Of a DNA stretch of 64,000 nucleotides, positions 9,337 through 16,144 are shown in pieces; position 1 is the stretch's first letter, and every line of letters starts with the position of its first letter. Both the position numbers and the translations under genes were made by a program. The DNA is taken from assembly GCA_017649745.1 (NCBI GenBank), contig JAGCGE010000141.1, positions 3,042 through 67,041 of the forward strand. The letters are read 5' to 3'. This DNA is from Clostridiales bacterium (GTDB lineage Bacteria; Bacillota_A; Clostridia; Saccharofermentanales; Saccharofermentanaceae). The notes under the pieces were generated by a model. That model was not told the origin of the DNA. It made no database searches and saw only the letters and a list, made by a program, of their open reading frames with translations.

Positions 9337-10962
9337 ATGAGTCTGTTTGGACCAAAAAGTAAAGAATATGGCGACCTGAATAGGAAGTCGATTAATGAAC
9401 TTAACACTACCGTTGAAGAACAGGAGAAGGAGCTTCAGACACCATTTGCTGGCTCGGCTCCTGGATTAGTTCCTGCAAGTGATGAAACTACTCAGGCTAA
9501 GTATCTTAGAGGTGATGGCCAGTGGGGCACACCCGCAGGTGGTGGAGGCGGTACTGAAGATTATGAGGAGCTTGCAAATAAGCCCGCTATCGACGGAACA
9601 ACCTTAGATAAGAACTCTACAGCAGAAGGGCTTGGTCTGGCTAAGAAAACTGATATTCCTGCGGTTCCTACAAAGACCTCTGATCTTACGAATGATAGCG
9701 GATTCGTCACAGATAGTGATGTTCCTACAAAGACATCAGATCTTACGAACGATTCAGGATTTATTACAGATAGTGATGTTCCTACAAAGACCTCTGATCT
9801 TACAAACGATTCTGGATTTATAACAGATAGTGATGTTCCTTCTAAGACTTCTGAACTTACGAATGATAGCGGATTCATCACTGATTCAGATATTCCCGGT
9901 GACTTCGACGGTTCTAATGCTGGCCTTGTACCAGTTCCGTCAAGTGGCGATGAGGATAAGTTCCTTAAAGCTGATGGATCATGGGATACTCCTGCTAGTG
10001 GTGGGGATTCCGGAATCATTCCTGGTTATATGGACGTTGTTAATATAACCACGATTAACGATTTTATCAGAGCAACAAATAAGCTTCATACCATTGGTGA
10101 AGATATTCCAACGGTTACCGATAGAACTTTTGGTAGTGCTTTTGTAGCGTATGCAGAAAATAGATACCATGTCTTTGATTGTCCTAGACCATCGTTTAAT
10201 CTTGGAACTCAGCGTTATGCAGGTGGATATCTTCAAACTAAGATTAAAACAATTAATGACTTAGATGTTTCGATGGGCACGAAATGTTATGGTGGTAACG
10301 AAACACCTTTATATTCACAAACCGCTTCTTTATCAGAATCAGTATATTCACAAAATGAATGGCGCGACGACCTTTCTAGCAATAGAATGGACGACCCGAA
10401 TAAAGAAATAGAAATCTTTGTAACTGCTGGAAGTGTTATATATACAGGTCATGGCGGATATACAGACTATGTAGATAACATCGTTGAAGTACCCCTTTCA
10501 GGAACATATTTCTACTCCGATGCCGCTAAAACTCAGAAGATCACTCCTGAAACCGGTAAATACTACATGGACATTCCTACAGGTGATGTTTACTACTATG
10601 ATGGGTCTGCGTTTGTACTTAAGAGTCAAAAGTCCGGAACAAATTATTCTACAGCTGAGCAGGTAGTAGGTACTTGGATTGATGGAAAACCGCTTTATCA
10701 GAAGACCGTCAATTTCGGAACATTACCGAATACCGATGTAAAATCAGTTTCGTCTGGGTTATCAGGTGTATCTATAAAAAATATAAAAGGAATCATGACT
10801 AATTCGGACTATAGTATGGCATTGCCATCAGTTAATGCCACTGATAATGCATTTTCTGTAGAATTATATTATGCATATTCAAATAATAATATTGTTATCT
10901 CGACTAAAAAGGATAGGTCATCTTATTCAGCTTATATAACTCTTCAGTATACCAAGTCATAA
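9337..10962 (+). CDS. Tail fibre with tandem 19-residue repeats
   Basis: 541 residues, behind AAAGGAGGAG. Residues 20-70 and 190-230 each carry an A-G-L-V-P ... K-(Y/F)-L-(R/K)-(G/A)-D-G-x-W-(G/D)-T-P module typical of fibre shafts. Between them are four 19-residue repeats (consensus V-P-T-K-T-S-D-L-T-N-D-S-G-F, then I-T-D-S-D). The C-terminal 310 residues are a beta-rich, aromatic head. It sits between endolysin and holin, so the adhesion and lysis genes are interleaved. Confidence 0.75.
   Translation: MSLFGPKSKEYGDLNRKSINELNTTVEEQEKELQTPFAGSAPGLVPASDETTQAKYLRGDGQWGTPAGGGGGTEDYEELANKPAIDGTTLDKNSTAEGLGLAKKTDIPAVPTKTSDLTNDSGFVTDSDVPTKTSDLTNDSGFITDSDVPTKTSDLTNDSGFITDSDVPSKTSELTNDSGFITDSDIPGDFDGSNAGLVPVPSSGDEDKFLKADGSWDTPASGGDSGIIPGYMDVVNITTINDFIRATNKLHTIGEDIPTVTDRTFGSAFVAYAENRYHVFDCPRPSFNLGTQRYAGGYLQTKIKTINDLDVSMGTKCYGGNETPLYSQTASLSESVYSQNEWRDDLSSNRMDDPNKEIEIFVTAGSVIYTGHGGYTDYVDNIVEVPLSGTYFYSDAAKTQKITPETGKYYMDIPTGDVYYYDGSAFVLKSQKSGTNYSTAEQVVGTWIDGKPLYQKTVNFGTLPNTDVKSVSSGLSGVSIKNIKGIMTNSDYSMALPSVNATDNAFSVELYYAYSNNNIVISTKKDRSSYSAYITLQYTKS
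9664..9891 (+). repeat. Four tandem 57-bp repeats in tail fibre gene
   Basis: Units start at 9664, 9721, 9778 and 9835. Each begins GTTCCT and encodes 19 residues. Units differ mainly at third codon positions, so the protein repeat is under selection while the DNA has drifted. This could allow fibre length change by recombination. Confidence 0.95.
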
Positions 10963-10982
10963 GATTAAAAGGAGGAAACGAA

Positions 10983-11315
10983 ATGAACGGACGATTTACA
11001 AAAGATTTTATGATAGCGGCCCTAATCAGAGCACTCAAGACAGCGGCTCAGGTAATGCTGTCTATGATAACCGTAGGAGCTGCCATAACCAGTTTCAATT
11101 GGGTATCTATCCTGTCAATCACAGCAACATCATTTGTATATTCAATTCTGACAAGTATTGTTTTCGGAATACCTGAAGGCGAATATCAGGGTGTTATGAG
11201 ACTTGAAGCAGGAGATGAGACAAACAATTCTGCGGTTATATTATCAATTAATACTCCATATGATAAGTTAATTGAGACTGGCAGAGCAAATATTAAAGTA
11301 GAAAAGGAGAATTAA
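10983..11315 (+). CDS. Holin, r1t-like
   Basis: 110 residues with AAAGGAGG upstream. There is a basic N-terminus, a helix at about residues 10-35, a second hydrophobic helix at about 40-62 with the S-I-L-T-S-I-V-F-G-I-P-E pattern seen in phage r1t-type holins, and a hydrophilic charged C-terminal tail. It would form membrane lesions that release the endolysin encoded at 7977. Confidence 0.75.
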   Translation: MNGRFTKDFMIAALIRALKTAAQVMLSMITVGAAITSFNWVSILSITATSFVYSILTSIVFGIPEGEYQGVMRLEAGDETNNSAVILSINTPYDKLIETGRANIKVEKEN

Positions 11316-11318
11316 ACT

Positions 11319-11897
11319 ATGGGAAACACAATACCTAACAAGGTTGATGGTACACTTAAGTTCGAGACAGAGATTGCTGAGGCTTCCCAGGATAAGGTAG
11401 GTAAACACCCCATTATCGCTAAGGATGTCACAACAACAGATATTCCTTCTTCTGATGTGGTTAAGGATTGGGAAGATAGGAATGATAAGGCTGTTACTGT
11501 AAGAAGAAAGTCTGTATTTGTAGACCCGTATATAGCCTTAGACTTCGATCTTCTTGGTAAGGTTGTAACAGATCTTCAGGAGGATGTTGATGTAGGAACT
11601 GGAGTAATTCTTGGAACTCTTCATTATATTGATGACTATACTGGCTTTTCTGGAGATCCTGAGGAGCAGGTTGGTCACTTCCTTGCATTTAAGGTTGACT
11701 TTGATGAGGACTACGACTCTCTTACAGTTGAGACCATTTCTTCTGGTGAGCAGACTCTTGACTCTGACAAGACAATGGTACTTAGAATCGTAAAGAAGGC
11801 TCCTTTCACAGTAAGAGCTTACAAGAACGACAAGTGCGTTTCTTCAAAGACATATTCTGTAGATCAGCTCGTTCTTGAACCTGCAGAGAATCCTTAA
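11319..11897 (+). CDS. Probable structural protein, unknown function
   Basis: 192 residues starting 3 nt after the holin stop, with AAGGAG at the end of the holin gene. The product is acidic and beta-rich without hydrophobic helices, and contains a (V-D-V-G-T-G-V-I-L-G-T-L) strand pair. Its codons (GCT, CTT, AAG, GAG) resemble those of the capsid and tail tube genes, hinting at high expression. It is the last gene of the late block. A decoration or head fibre role is possible but unproven. Confidence 0.55.
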   Translation: MGNTIPNKVDGTLKFETEIAEASQDKVGKHPIIAKDVTTTDIPSSDVVKDWEDRNDKAVTVRRKSVFVDPYIALDFDLLGKVVTDLQEDVDVGTGVILGTLHYIDDYTGFSGDPEEQVGHFLAFKVDFDEDYDSLTVETISSGEQTLDSDKTMVLRIVKKAPFTVRAYKNDKCVSSKTYSVDQLVLEPAENP

Positions 11898-12035
11898 TGG
11901 CAATAAGCGGGAATTTAAAAAGTTAATTTCTTATACCTCCGAACATAAGAAGAGACAAAACTATCGCAAAACATAATCCCGTTCCCGCTTTTGTGGGGGA
12001 GGGTTTGAGTATACCTCGGCCTTCCCTCTTAATAT

Positions 12036-12098
12036 TTAATGAATGATTTTTGTGAGCGTTTCGTCTAAGGCAGCGAGGCGCTCAGAAAGTTCGTTCAT
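12036..12098 (-). CDS. Possible 20-residue minus-strand peptide
   Basis: On the minus strand an ATG at 12098 follows AAAGGAGTAATAGAA, an optimal ribosome site whose sequence is the same as that before the gene at 23655. It opens a frame of 20 codons ending at 12036. The peptide is amphipathic with leucine spacing (M-N-E-L-S-E-R-L, then A-A-L-D-E-T-L). It is the only minus-strand frame here with a good start signal. It may be a chance match or a remnant. Confidence 0.35.
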   Translation of the reverse strand: MNELSERLAALDETLTKIIH

Positions 12099-12210
12099 TT
12101 CTATTACTCCTTTCTCGAAGGCATTCTTGGGACTGTCAATTTGGGCAGCCCCTTGTTTGCCTTTGAGAATATGCCTTTATAACACGTCCTTATATTTTTT
12201 TCGCAATAAA

Positions 12211-12227
12211 AACACAGTCTTTAATGA
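12211..12227 (+). promoter_or_regulatory. ACAC/-10 element, weak copy (hexamer TTTAAT)
   Basis: ACACAGTC followed by TTTAAT, 40 nt before the GTG at 12266. A further degenerate copy (ACACGTCC, TTATAT) lies at 12182-12198. Confidence 0.4.
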
Positions 12228-12265
12228 AGTAATTATTTTTCATTAAAGAAAGTGAGGTAACTATT

Positions 12266-12565
12266 GTGAAAAGAGTTAAGGCAAGAACAGAAATGATGAG
12301 ACATAAGTTAGACAATCTTTTAAATAAGGCGATTGGCTATGGTATGGGCATGGATAATGTATCTACTATGGATGTAGATGATTATATTGCCTTTAAAGAA
12401 ATGATCGATTCTTATAAAGAGATTATGACTGTTGTAGTCGACTGGTCTGAAGCACTTGACGATCAAACAGTAAAACTGGAGACACTCGAAAGTGAATTAA
12501 AGGTAATACAAGATAGTATTTATGAATTGACCAATAAAGTTGAAGAAGTTATTGAGAAGCAGTAA
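12266..12565 (+). CDS. Helical coiled-coil protein, unknown function
   Basis: 99 residues from GTG 12266, with GTGAGGT upstream. A basic N-terminus is followed by an acidic helical C-terminal half with heptad spacing (L-E-T-L-E-S-E-L, V-E-E-V-I-E-K). There is no membrane segment. It is the first gene of the early block and is followed by an intrinsic terminator at 12573. No recognised family. Confidence 0.65.
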   Translation: MKRVKARTEMMRHKLDNLLNKAIGYGMGMDNVSTMDVDDYIAFKEMIDSYKEIMTVVVDWSEALDDQTVKLETLESELKVIQDSIYELTNKVEEVIEKQ

Positions 12566-12572
12566 GTACTAT

Positions 12573-12607
12573 AGGCCGTATGTGATTTTAGCATGCGGTC
12601 TAATTTT
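12573..12607 (+). terminator. Intrinsic terminator
   Basis: A 10-bp stem (AGGCCGTATG with CATGCGGTCT) is followed by TAATTTTT. The next promoter-like element begins 17 nt later. Confidence 0.75.
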
Positions 12608-12623
12608 TACCTCCGCAAAAATT

Positions 12624-12640
12624 ACACACCTTATAATAGG
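12624..12640 (+). promoter_or_regulatory. ACAC/-10 element (best consensus, TATAAT)
   Basis: ACACACCT TATAAT AGG. No TTGACA-like box lies 16-19 nt upstream. It precedes the 29-codon gene at 12672. Confidence 0.65.
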
Positions 12641-12671
12641 AAACTAAGGTTTATAACGAAAGGAGAAAAAC

Positions 12672-12761
12672 ATGAGTGAAGTATTTTATGAAGTAGGATT
12701 TATTTTAGTATTAGTAATTGGAAAGGTAGTATTAGATTATTTAGAGGGGATTGCTGAATAA
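12672..12761 (+). CDS. 29-residue membrane peptide
   Basis: Follows AAAGGAGAAAAAC. Almost the whole peptide is one hydrophobic helix (F-I-L-V-L-V-I-G near residues 10-17) with acidic ends. The gene has its own promoter element and terminator, which argues that it is a real unit rather than a chance frame. Confidence 0.6.
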   Translation: MSEVFYEVGFILVLVIGKVVLDYLEGIAE

Positions 12762-12779
12762 GCATTCCCTTATATTTTT
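12747..12779 (+). terminator. Intrinsic terminator overlapping the end of the 29-codon gene
   Basis: GGGATTGCT pairs with AGCATTCCC (one mismatch) and is followed by TTATATTTTT. The stop codon lies inside the hairpin. Confidence 0.7.
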
Positions 12780-12823
12780 ACCTCGCTTACTTACTCTCTA
12801 ACGAGAGTGCGTCCGCAATAATT

Positions 12824-12840
12824 ACACACTATATAATAGA
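12824..12840 (+). promoter_or_regulatory. ACAC/-10 element (TATAAT)
   Basis: ACACACTA TATAAT AGA. The surrounding segment, from about TCCGCAA to CTTTGATT, is nearly the same as that at 13230-13270. Confidence 0.65.
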
Positions 12841-12883
12841 ACATTAACTTTGATTTTTCGTTTAATGAAAGCGAGGTAATTTT

Positions 12884-13177
12884 ATGTTAGGAATTATGTT
12901 TAAAGATTTTGGTAAAGAACTAAAAGTTGTATTAGGATACTTTTTAGTATTTGTCGGATTTTTAGCAGTACAGGATAATAATGGTTTCGACCACTATATT
13001 TGGGAAGATTATATCTTCAATAGTAGTTGGTGGTCAGATACTGGTATATATGTACTTGCAATAACGGCACTATACTTTATAGTATCCGGAACTTGGAAGG
13101 TTATTAGAGGATTTATTTATAATACTATATTTGATATGATGAACAAACTTAAGGAAAAGAAGGATTCCAAAGTTTGA
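12884..13177 (+). CDS. Two-helix membrane protein
   Basis: 97 residues, behind GCGAGGTAATTTT. Hydrophobic helices lie at about residues 14-30 and 54-72, separated by an acidic, tryptophan-rich loop (W-W-S-D), with a lysine-rich C-terminal tail. Probably in the host inner membrane with the tail cytoplasmic. No family recognised. Confidence 0.65.
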   Translation: MLGIMFKDFGKELKVVLGYFLVFVGFLAVQDNNGFDHYIWEDYIFNSSWWSDTGIYVLAITALYFIVSGTWKVIRGFIYNTIFDMMNKLKEKKDSKV

Positions 13178-13191
13178 TGTTCTCGTCCTGA

Positions 13192-13222
13192 GCAAGACGT
13201 TAAAAGGCTCTTATATTTTTTA
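13192..13222 (+). terminator. Weak intrinsic terminator
   Basis: GAGC pairs with GCTC across a 13-nt loop, followed by TTATATTTTTT. The stem is short. Confidence 0.45.
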
Positions 13223-13237
13223 CCTCCGCAAAAATTA

Positions 13238-13254
13238 CACACTATATAATAGAA
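13238..13254 (+). promoter_or_regulatory. ACAC/-10 element (TATAAT)
   Basis: ACACACTA TATAAT AGA, within a near-duplicate of the 12811-12855 segment. Precedes the gene at 13291. Confidence 0.65.
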
Positions 13255-13290
13255 CATAAACTTTGATTGTACAAATAGGAGGTACAAATT

Positions 13291-13560
13291 ATGATGGCGA
13301 TGATAATTCTATATGTTTTAACTATTGCAATTTTTTGGAAGTTGTATAGAAAACAGGTAAAAGATGTTATAGGAAGAATTACTGGTCATTTTGAGATGAA
13401 AAGTATTATGAAGAGATTAGAGGGCAAAGTCTATTATGATACTGATGAAGCACAACAAGATATGATGGTGTTTAATAAAATGTTCTGGGGTGTATACGGT
13501 TATACACATCCAAAACTGTATAAGAACAACGTCGATGATTTGTGGATCATCAGATTCTAA
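13291..13560 (+). CDS. Membrane-anchored small protein
   Basis: 89 residues behind AGGAGGTACAAATT. There is an N-terminal helix at about residues 3-20, then a basic segment and a soluble aromatic C-terminal domain. A second ATG directly follows the first. The terminator begins in its stop codon. Function unknown. Confidence 0.65.
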   Translation: MMAMIILYVLTIAIFWKLYRKQVKDVIGRITGHFEMKSIMKRLEGKVYYDTDEAQQDMMVFNKMFWGVYGYTHPKLYKNNVDDLWIIRF

Positions 13561-13588
13561 GAGGGGCTTTGCCCTTCTTTTTTTACAC
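13560..13588 (+). terminator. Intrinsic terminator
   Basis: AGAGGGGC pairs with GCCCTTCT around a TTT loop, followed by a T run that runs straight into the next ACAC element. Confidence 0.85.
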
Positions 13589-13601
13589 CCCTTATAATAG
13601 G
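13585..13601 (+). promoter_or_regulatory. ACAC/-10 element (TATAAT) without a clear gene
   Basis: ACACCCCT TATAAT AGG. The next 70 nt end in another hairpin and T run, so the transcript would be short. Confidence 0.65.
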
Positions 13602-13675
13602 CTAGTTGGTGTAATAAGGAGCATACCCGTGAGGGAGGTGTCGCGTGTAAGACGTGCACAGCCTTTTATTTTTAC
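13602..13675 (+). ncRNA. Possible short RNA between promoter element and terminator
   Basis: Begins after the element at 13585 and ends in a hairpin built from AGGTGTCGCGT and ACGTGCACAGCCT, followed by TTTTATTTTT. A GTG at 13631 behind AAGGAGC could instead open a short frame that reads through to 13699, so a leader peptide is the alternative. Confidence 0.35.
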
Positions 13676-13692
13676 ACGTCTTTTAATGGAGA
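13676..13692 (+). promoter_or_regulatory. ACAC/-10 element (TTTAAT)
   Basis: ACACGTCT TTTAAT GGA, directly after the T run of the preceding hairpin and 18 nt before the gene at 13710. Confidence 0.55.
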
Positions 13693-13709
13693 CGTAGAAA
13701 GGATTTATT

Positions 13710-13958
13710 ATGTGGAACTGGGAAAATAAAGTAACGCACAATGCAAAAGAATATTATTCAAGATATATTGCGAGCTGGATTAACGCTCATGGTGGTAGAT
13801 ATCAAAGAGAATTATTTGAAGGATTCAGACATTGGTTGAGAGACGAATGTGAATTGAACGAAGAAGAAATTCATGAGATCTACGATATGGCTACAAATGG
13901 CAAATTGGAATTTGAAGGAAATGCACAGCGTTTTATAAAGAATTATAAGAAACAGTAA
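13710..13958 (+). CDS. Small soluble protein, unknown function
   Basis: 82 residues behind AGAAAGGATTTATT. Helical and rich in aromatic residues (M-W-N-W-E at the start), with an acidic central segment (E-L-N-E-E-E-I-H-E) and a basic end. No membrane helix. It has its own terminator. Confidence 0.65.
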   Translation: MWNWENKVTHNAKEYYSRYIASWINAHGGRYQRELFEGFRHWLRDECELNEEEIHEIYDMATNGKLEFEGNAQRFIKNYKKQ

Positions 13959-13960
13959 AC

Positions 13961-13989
13961 GGAGATTTAAAACGTCTCCTTTTATTTTT
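13961..13989 (+). terminator. Intrinsic terminator
   Basis: GGAGA pairs with TCTCC, followed by TTTTATTTTT that abuts the next ACAC element. Confidence 0.75.
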
Positions 13990-14006
13990 ACACATCCTAT
14001 AGTAGG
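13990..14006 (+). promoter_or_regulatory. ACAC/-10 element (TATAGT)
   Basis: ACACATCC TATAGT AGG. The AGG is also the start of the ribosome site for the gene at 14019, giving a very short leader. Confidence 0.55.
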
Positions 14007-14018
14007 AGGTGAATTACT

Positions 14019-14363
14019 ATGGATAAGAGCAAATTTAAGGATCTTTTTGATAAAGAGAAGCATCCTGAGATTAAAAACTTTATGAAAAATTATAGTAGTT
14101 TGATGTGTATAGGAGCAGCATTAACAATTGGTGGACTGGCAATGATTGCTAGTAAACGTGATTTTGAGAATGGCGACACAAAAGATGTAGAAAAGACATT
14201 TAGAAAATACGCATCTACAGTAACTAAGCGATACAGTGAACCGGAACCAAAGGTTCGTAAGTATAGAAGTATATTTGTAGATGCTGATGAATGGATGCCA
14301 ATATCTACAACAAGTAAAATTATGGACGCTTATACAGAATCACTATCTAGCGACCAGTATTAA
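14019..14363 (+). CDS. Membrane protein with N-terminal soluble segment
   Basis: 114 residues behind AGGAGGTGAATTACT. A charged N-terminus containing F-D-K-E-K-H-P precedes a single hydrophobic helix at about residues 29-46 ending A-S-K-R-D, then a basic and acidic tail. The F-D-x-E-x-H-P plus helix plus S-(K/R)-(R/K)-D pattern recurs in the gene at 27213, so the two are probably paralogous. Confidence 0.65.
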   Translation: MDKSKFKDLFDKEKHPEIKNFMKNYSSLMCIGAALTIGGLAMIASKRDFENGDTKDVEKTFRKYASTVTKRYSEPEPKVRKYRSIFVDADEWMPISTTSKIMDAYTESLSSDQY

Positions 14364-14368
14364 AAACC

Positions 14369-14405
14369 AAGGGGTATGTGAAATGCATGCTCCTTTCTTT
14401 TTTAC
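14369..14405 (+). terminator. Intrinsic terminator
   Basis: AAGGGGTATG pairs with CATGCTCCTT (10 bp with wobbles), then TTCTTTTTT. Confidence 0.8.
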
Positions 14406-14414
14406 ACAAAAATA

Positions 14415-14431
14415 ACACACGTTATTATGGA
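14415..14431 (+). promoter_or_regulatory. ACAC/-10 element (TATTAT)
   Basis: ACACACGT TATTAT GGA, before the gene at 14478. Confidence 0.5.
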
Positions 14432-14477
14432 ACTTGATGAATAGCATAGAGAATAACGAAACGGAGGATTGAAATCT

Positions 14478-14696
14478 ATGGCTAAGAAAATTATTAGTGT
14501 AATTGTAGTGATTCTTGGAGGAATTGGACTTGGGGTTCTTATTAAGAAGTATGTTGATAAGAAGCGTAAAGAAACCGATGAGACCATTAAGGAGAATCGA
14601 GAAGCAAACGAGATTAGAGAAGCATTAGCTGAGAACGAGGAGATGAACAGACGATTCGGCAAGAAGTATGTTGAAATCAAGGCTTCAGAGGAGTAA
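14478..14696 (+). CDS. Membrane-anchored helical protein
   Basis: 72 residues from ATG 14478, with GGAGG 10 nt upstream (a TTG at 14469 overlaps the ribosome site and is unlikely). Residues 4-24 are a glycine-containing hydrophobic helix, and the rest is a strongly charged helix. Unknown function; probably anchored in the host membrane with the helix in the cytoplasm. Confidence 0.65.
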   Translation: MAKKIISVIVVILGGIGLGVLIKKYVDKKRKETDETIKENREANEIREALAENEEMNRRFGKKYVEIKASEE

Positions 14697-14703
14697 TAAT
14701 ATC

Positions 14704-14736
14704 GGACTTGTGGTAACACAGGTCCTATTATTTTTT
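14704..14736 (+). terminator. Intrinsic terminator
   Basis: GGACTTGTG pairs with CACAGGTCC (9 bp, loop GTAA), followed by TATTATTTTTT. The same TTGTG-GTRA-CACAGG core recurs at 25354. Confidence 0.85.
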
Positions 14737-14753
14737 ACACATCTTATGATGGA
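14737..14753 (+). promoter_or_regulatory. ACAC/-10 element (TATGAT)
   Basis: ACACATCT TATGAT GGA, directly after the T run, before the gene at 14786. Confidence 0.55.
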
Positions 14754-14785
14754 ACTATTAACATGTGCGAAGAAAGGAGAAAAGC

Positions 14786-15187
14786 ATGGAAGAAAAATTT
14801 AACTGGCAAAAAGAACTGGATGACGCAGGACGTGCGGCGTTTCGGGATCTTGATTGCGGTGGGGACGGTTTAAAGAAGTCAGAATCAGCAAAAGTGGTTC
14901 AGACCTTATATACTCTCCATCTTGCAGACGAAAGAAAAGAGCGGGAGCTTAAGATCAAAGAGCATGAAGATGCTAGAGAAACAGCTCAACTCATATTAGA
15001 TGGATGTAAGACGGCAGGGTTTTTTGGTCTAGCAGGTGTTGGTTTAGTAGAGGCTTGTAAAAACTATCATAGTCTCCTCGCATTAGAGGATTCTTGGAAA
15101 GTTGTATCAAACCGAGTCTTCCAGTGGAATACACAGCAGATATTAAAAGCTGCTATGAGTTCTGCCGCGCATTTAATCCACTTCTAA
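14786..15187 (+). CDS. Unknown protein with a central hydrophobic segment
   Basis: 133 residues from ATG 14786 behind AAAGGAGAAAAGC. The N-terminal 75 residues are charged and helical. A hydrophobic glycine-rich helix at about residues 76-92 (F-F-G-L-A-G-V-G-L) may enter the membrane. The C-terminus is amphipathic. A GTG at 14765 gives a longer frame but lacks a ribosome site. Confidence 0.65.
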   Translation: MEEKFNWQKELDDAGRAAFRDLDCGGDGLKKSESAKVVQTLYTLHLADERKERELKIKEHEDARETAQLILDGCKTAGFFGLAGVGLVEACKNYHSLLALEDSWKVVSNRVFQWNTQQILKAAMSSAAHLIHF

Positions 15188-15195
15188 GCACGAAT

Positions 15196-15231
15196 GGGGC
15201 TGTGAATTATATTCATGGCCCTACATTTTTT
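15196..15231 (+). terminator. Intrinsic terminator
   Basis: A 12-bp stem with wobbles (GGGGCTGTGAAT with ATTCATGGCCCT), then ACATTTTTT. Confidence 0.8.
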
Positions 15232-15249
15232 ACACACTTTCTTATAAGG
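15232..15249 (+). promoter_or_regulatory. ACAC/-10 element (TATAAG, one base longer)
   Basis: ACACACTTTCT TATAAG G. The spacing is one base longer than in the other copies. Confidence 0.45.
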
Positions 15250-15261
15250 AGGTGTACTGGT

Positions 15262-15333
15262 ATGACATTAGGTATTATATTTATCATGATTGGTTTAGTA
15301 ATCATCGTGATGGATGCAAAGGGTAAGAATTGA
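15262..15333 (+). CDS. 23-residue membrane peptide
   Basis: ATG 15262 behind AAGGAGGTGTACTGGT. Residues 3-18 are uninterrupted hydrophobics (L-G-I-I-F-I-M-I-G-L-V-I-I-V), then M-D-A-K-G-K-N. It has its own promoter element and terminator. Confidence 0.6.
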   Translation: MTLGIIFIMIGLVIIVMDAKGKN

Positions 15334-15356
15334 CTGGTACCCCTTGCGGAAGTATA

Positions 15357-15386
15357 GGAGACGAATAACAAGTCTCCGTACTTTTT
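15357..15386 (+). terminator. Intrinsic terminator
   Basis: GGAGAC pairs with GTCTCC, followed by GTACTTTTT. Confidence 0.75.
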
Positions 15387-15403
15387 ACACATCCTTTAAT
15401 AGT
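15387..15403 (+). promoter_or_regulatory. ACAC/-10 element (TTTAAT)
   Basis: ACACATCC TTTAAT AGT, before the gene at 15435. Confidence 0.5.
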
Positions 15404-15434
15404 GTAGGCATTTTATGTTAAAGGAGGAGAAATC

Positions 15435-15617
15435 ATGAATACATTATTAAAAGCTTTATTGTGGACAATAGTATTAATCGTAGCGATTATCGGGATTCCG
15501 ATATTGATAGGATTAATAGGTGTTATGTGGCCAGTATTGCTTATAATAGCGTTGATTGTATTTATTCCGCTGGCAATAGGAATTGCTGTCGGCAAAAACG
15601 ATAAGGGAGACCATTAA
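15435..15617 (+). CDS. Two-helix membrane peptide
   Basis: 60 residues behind AAAGGAGGAGAAATC. Two isoleucine- and leucine-rich helices (about 8-28 and 31-52) are joined by a tryptophan-containing turn, with a short charged tail. The size and topology resemble small holins or stress-type membrane peptides, but nothing assigns it. Confidence 0.65.
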   Translation: MNTLLKALLWTIVLIVAIIGIPILIGLIGVMWPVLLIIALIVFIPLAIGIAVGKNDKGDH

Positions 15618-15633
15618 GGTCTCTTTTATTTTT
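15604..15633 (+). terminator. Intrinsic terminator with the stop codon in its loop
   Basis: GGGAGACC pairs with GGTCTCTT around ATTAA, followed by TTATTTTT. Confidence 0.85.
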
Positions 15634-15650
15634 ACACAGCTTATATTAGT
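15634..15650 (+). promoter_or_regulatory. ACAC/-10 element (TATATT)
   Basis: ACACAGCT TATATT AGT, before the gene at 15683. Confidence 0.5.
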
Positions 15651-15682
15651 TGGGGGAATAATTTTAGAAAGGAGAAATTATC

Positions 15683-15868
15683 ATGATTGAAGCAATTGTT
15701 GGGTTTATTTGTAATCATTGGTTGCTACTGGCGTTAACAGGAGGTATATTTACTTCCGCAGGAGCGGCAGGGGCAAGTGCCAATGCGGCAGGTAAGCGAA
15801 CACAGGCGTATCTTGATAAGTTAGAAGAAGAACGCCAACAGAGAAAGAAAGGAGGTAAGGAGTCTTAA
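15683..15868 (+). CDS. Small membrane-anchored protein
   Basis: 61 residues behind AAAGGAGAAATTATC. There is a hydrophobic helix at residues 4-24, a glycine/alanine-rich turn (G-A-A-G-A-S-A-N-A-A-G) and a basic helix. The gene ends K-E-S, the last codons forming the 5' arm of the terminator. Confidence 0.65.
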   Translation: MIEAIVGFICNHWLLLALTGGIFTSAGAAGASANAAGKRTQAYLDKLEEERQQRKKGGKES

Positions 15869-15886
15869 CGGCTCCTTTTATTTTTT
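15857..15886 (+). terminator. Intrinsic terminator built on the stop codon
   Basis: AAGGAG pairs with CTCCTT with TCTTAA in the loop, followed by TTATTTTTT. No ACAC element follows. The next ATG is the first base after the T run. Confidence 0.8.
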
Positions 15887-16144
15887 ATGATTATTTTTAA
15901 GATTATTTTTGAGATTTTTCTTTTATGGATATTAATAGGTGTAGTTTTGTTTCTCAGTATTTATAAAGTATTTAAAGATTTTGCAACAGAGACTATAGAA
16001 AAGGATTACAGATTGCGCTGTGATCCCAAAATAAGAAAAGTCTGGTTTGCAACGATGGTAATAGGTCTTATTATATTTTGGCCTGCTATTGCAAAGGCTG
16101 CAATTATTAGAATGTTATATAAATTAATGGGAGGTAAAAAATGA
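15887..16144 (+). CDS. Two-helix membrane protein
   Basis: 85 residues. Helices lie at about 5-27 and 52-70 with a charged segment between. The ATG lies only 1-2 nt from the terminator T run and has no good ribosome site, so a downstream start or translation by read-through is possible. It overlaps the next gene by ATGA. Confidence 0.55.
   Translation: MIIFKIIFEIFLLWILIGVVLFLSIYKVFKDFATETIEKDYRLRCDPKIRKVWFATMVIGLIIFWPAIAKAAIIRMLYKLMGGKK

Larger units (their letters stand above)
11898..12265. other. Intergenic boundary between late and early regions
   Basis: No + strand gene is visible in these 368 bases. They hold a long-range inverted repeat (AAGCGGGAA at 11905-11913 with TTCCCGCTT at 11982-11990), GAGGG/CCCTC pairing at about 11999-12028 before an AT run, a minus-strand micro-ORF, a stem made by AAGGCATTCT and AGAATATGCCTT around 12118-12178, and one or two copies of the ACAC/-10 element. 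The segment probably terminates late transcription and starts early transcription. Confidence 0.6.

Noticed and set aside
9561..10019. 152-codon minus-strand frame over fibre repeats
   Set aside because: It results from the tandem repeat in the coding strand.
12624..12640. Host sigma-70 promoter reading of the ACAC element
   Set aside because: No -35-like hexamer at 16-18 nt upstream in this or most copies; TTTACA next to the -10 is only about 6 nt away.
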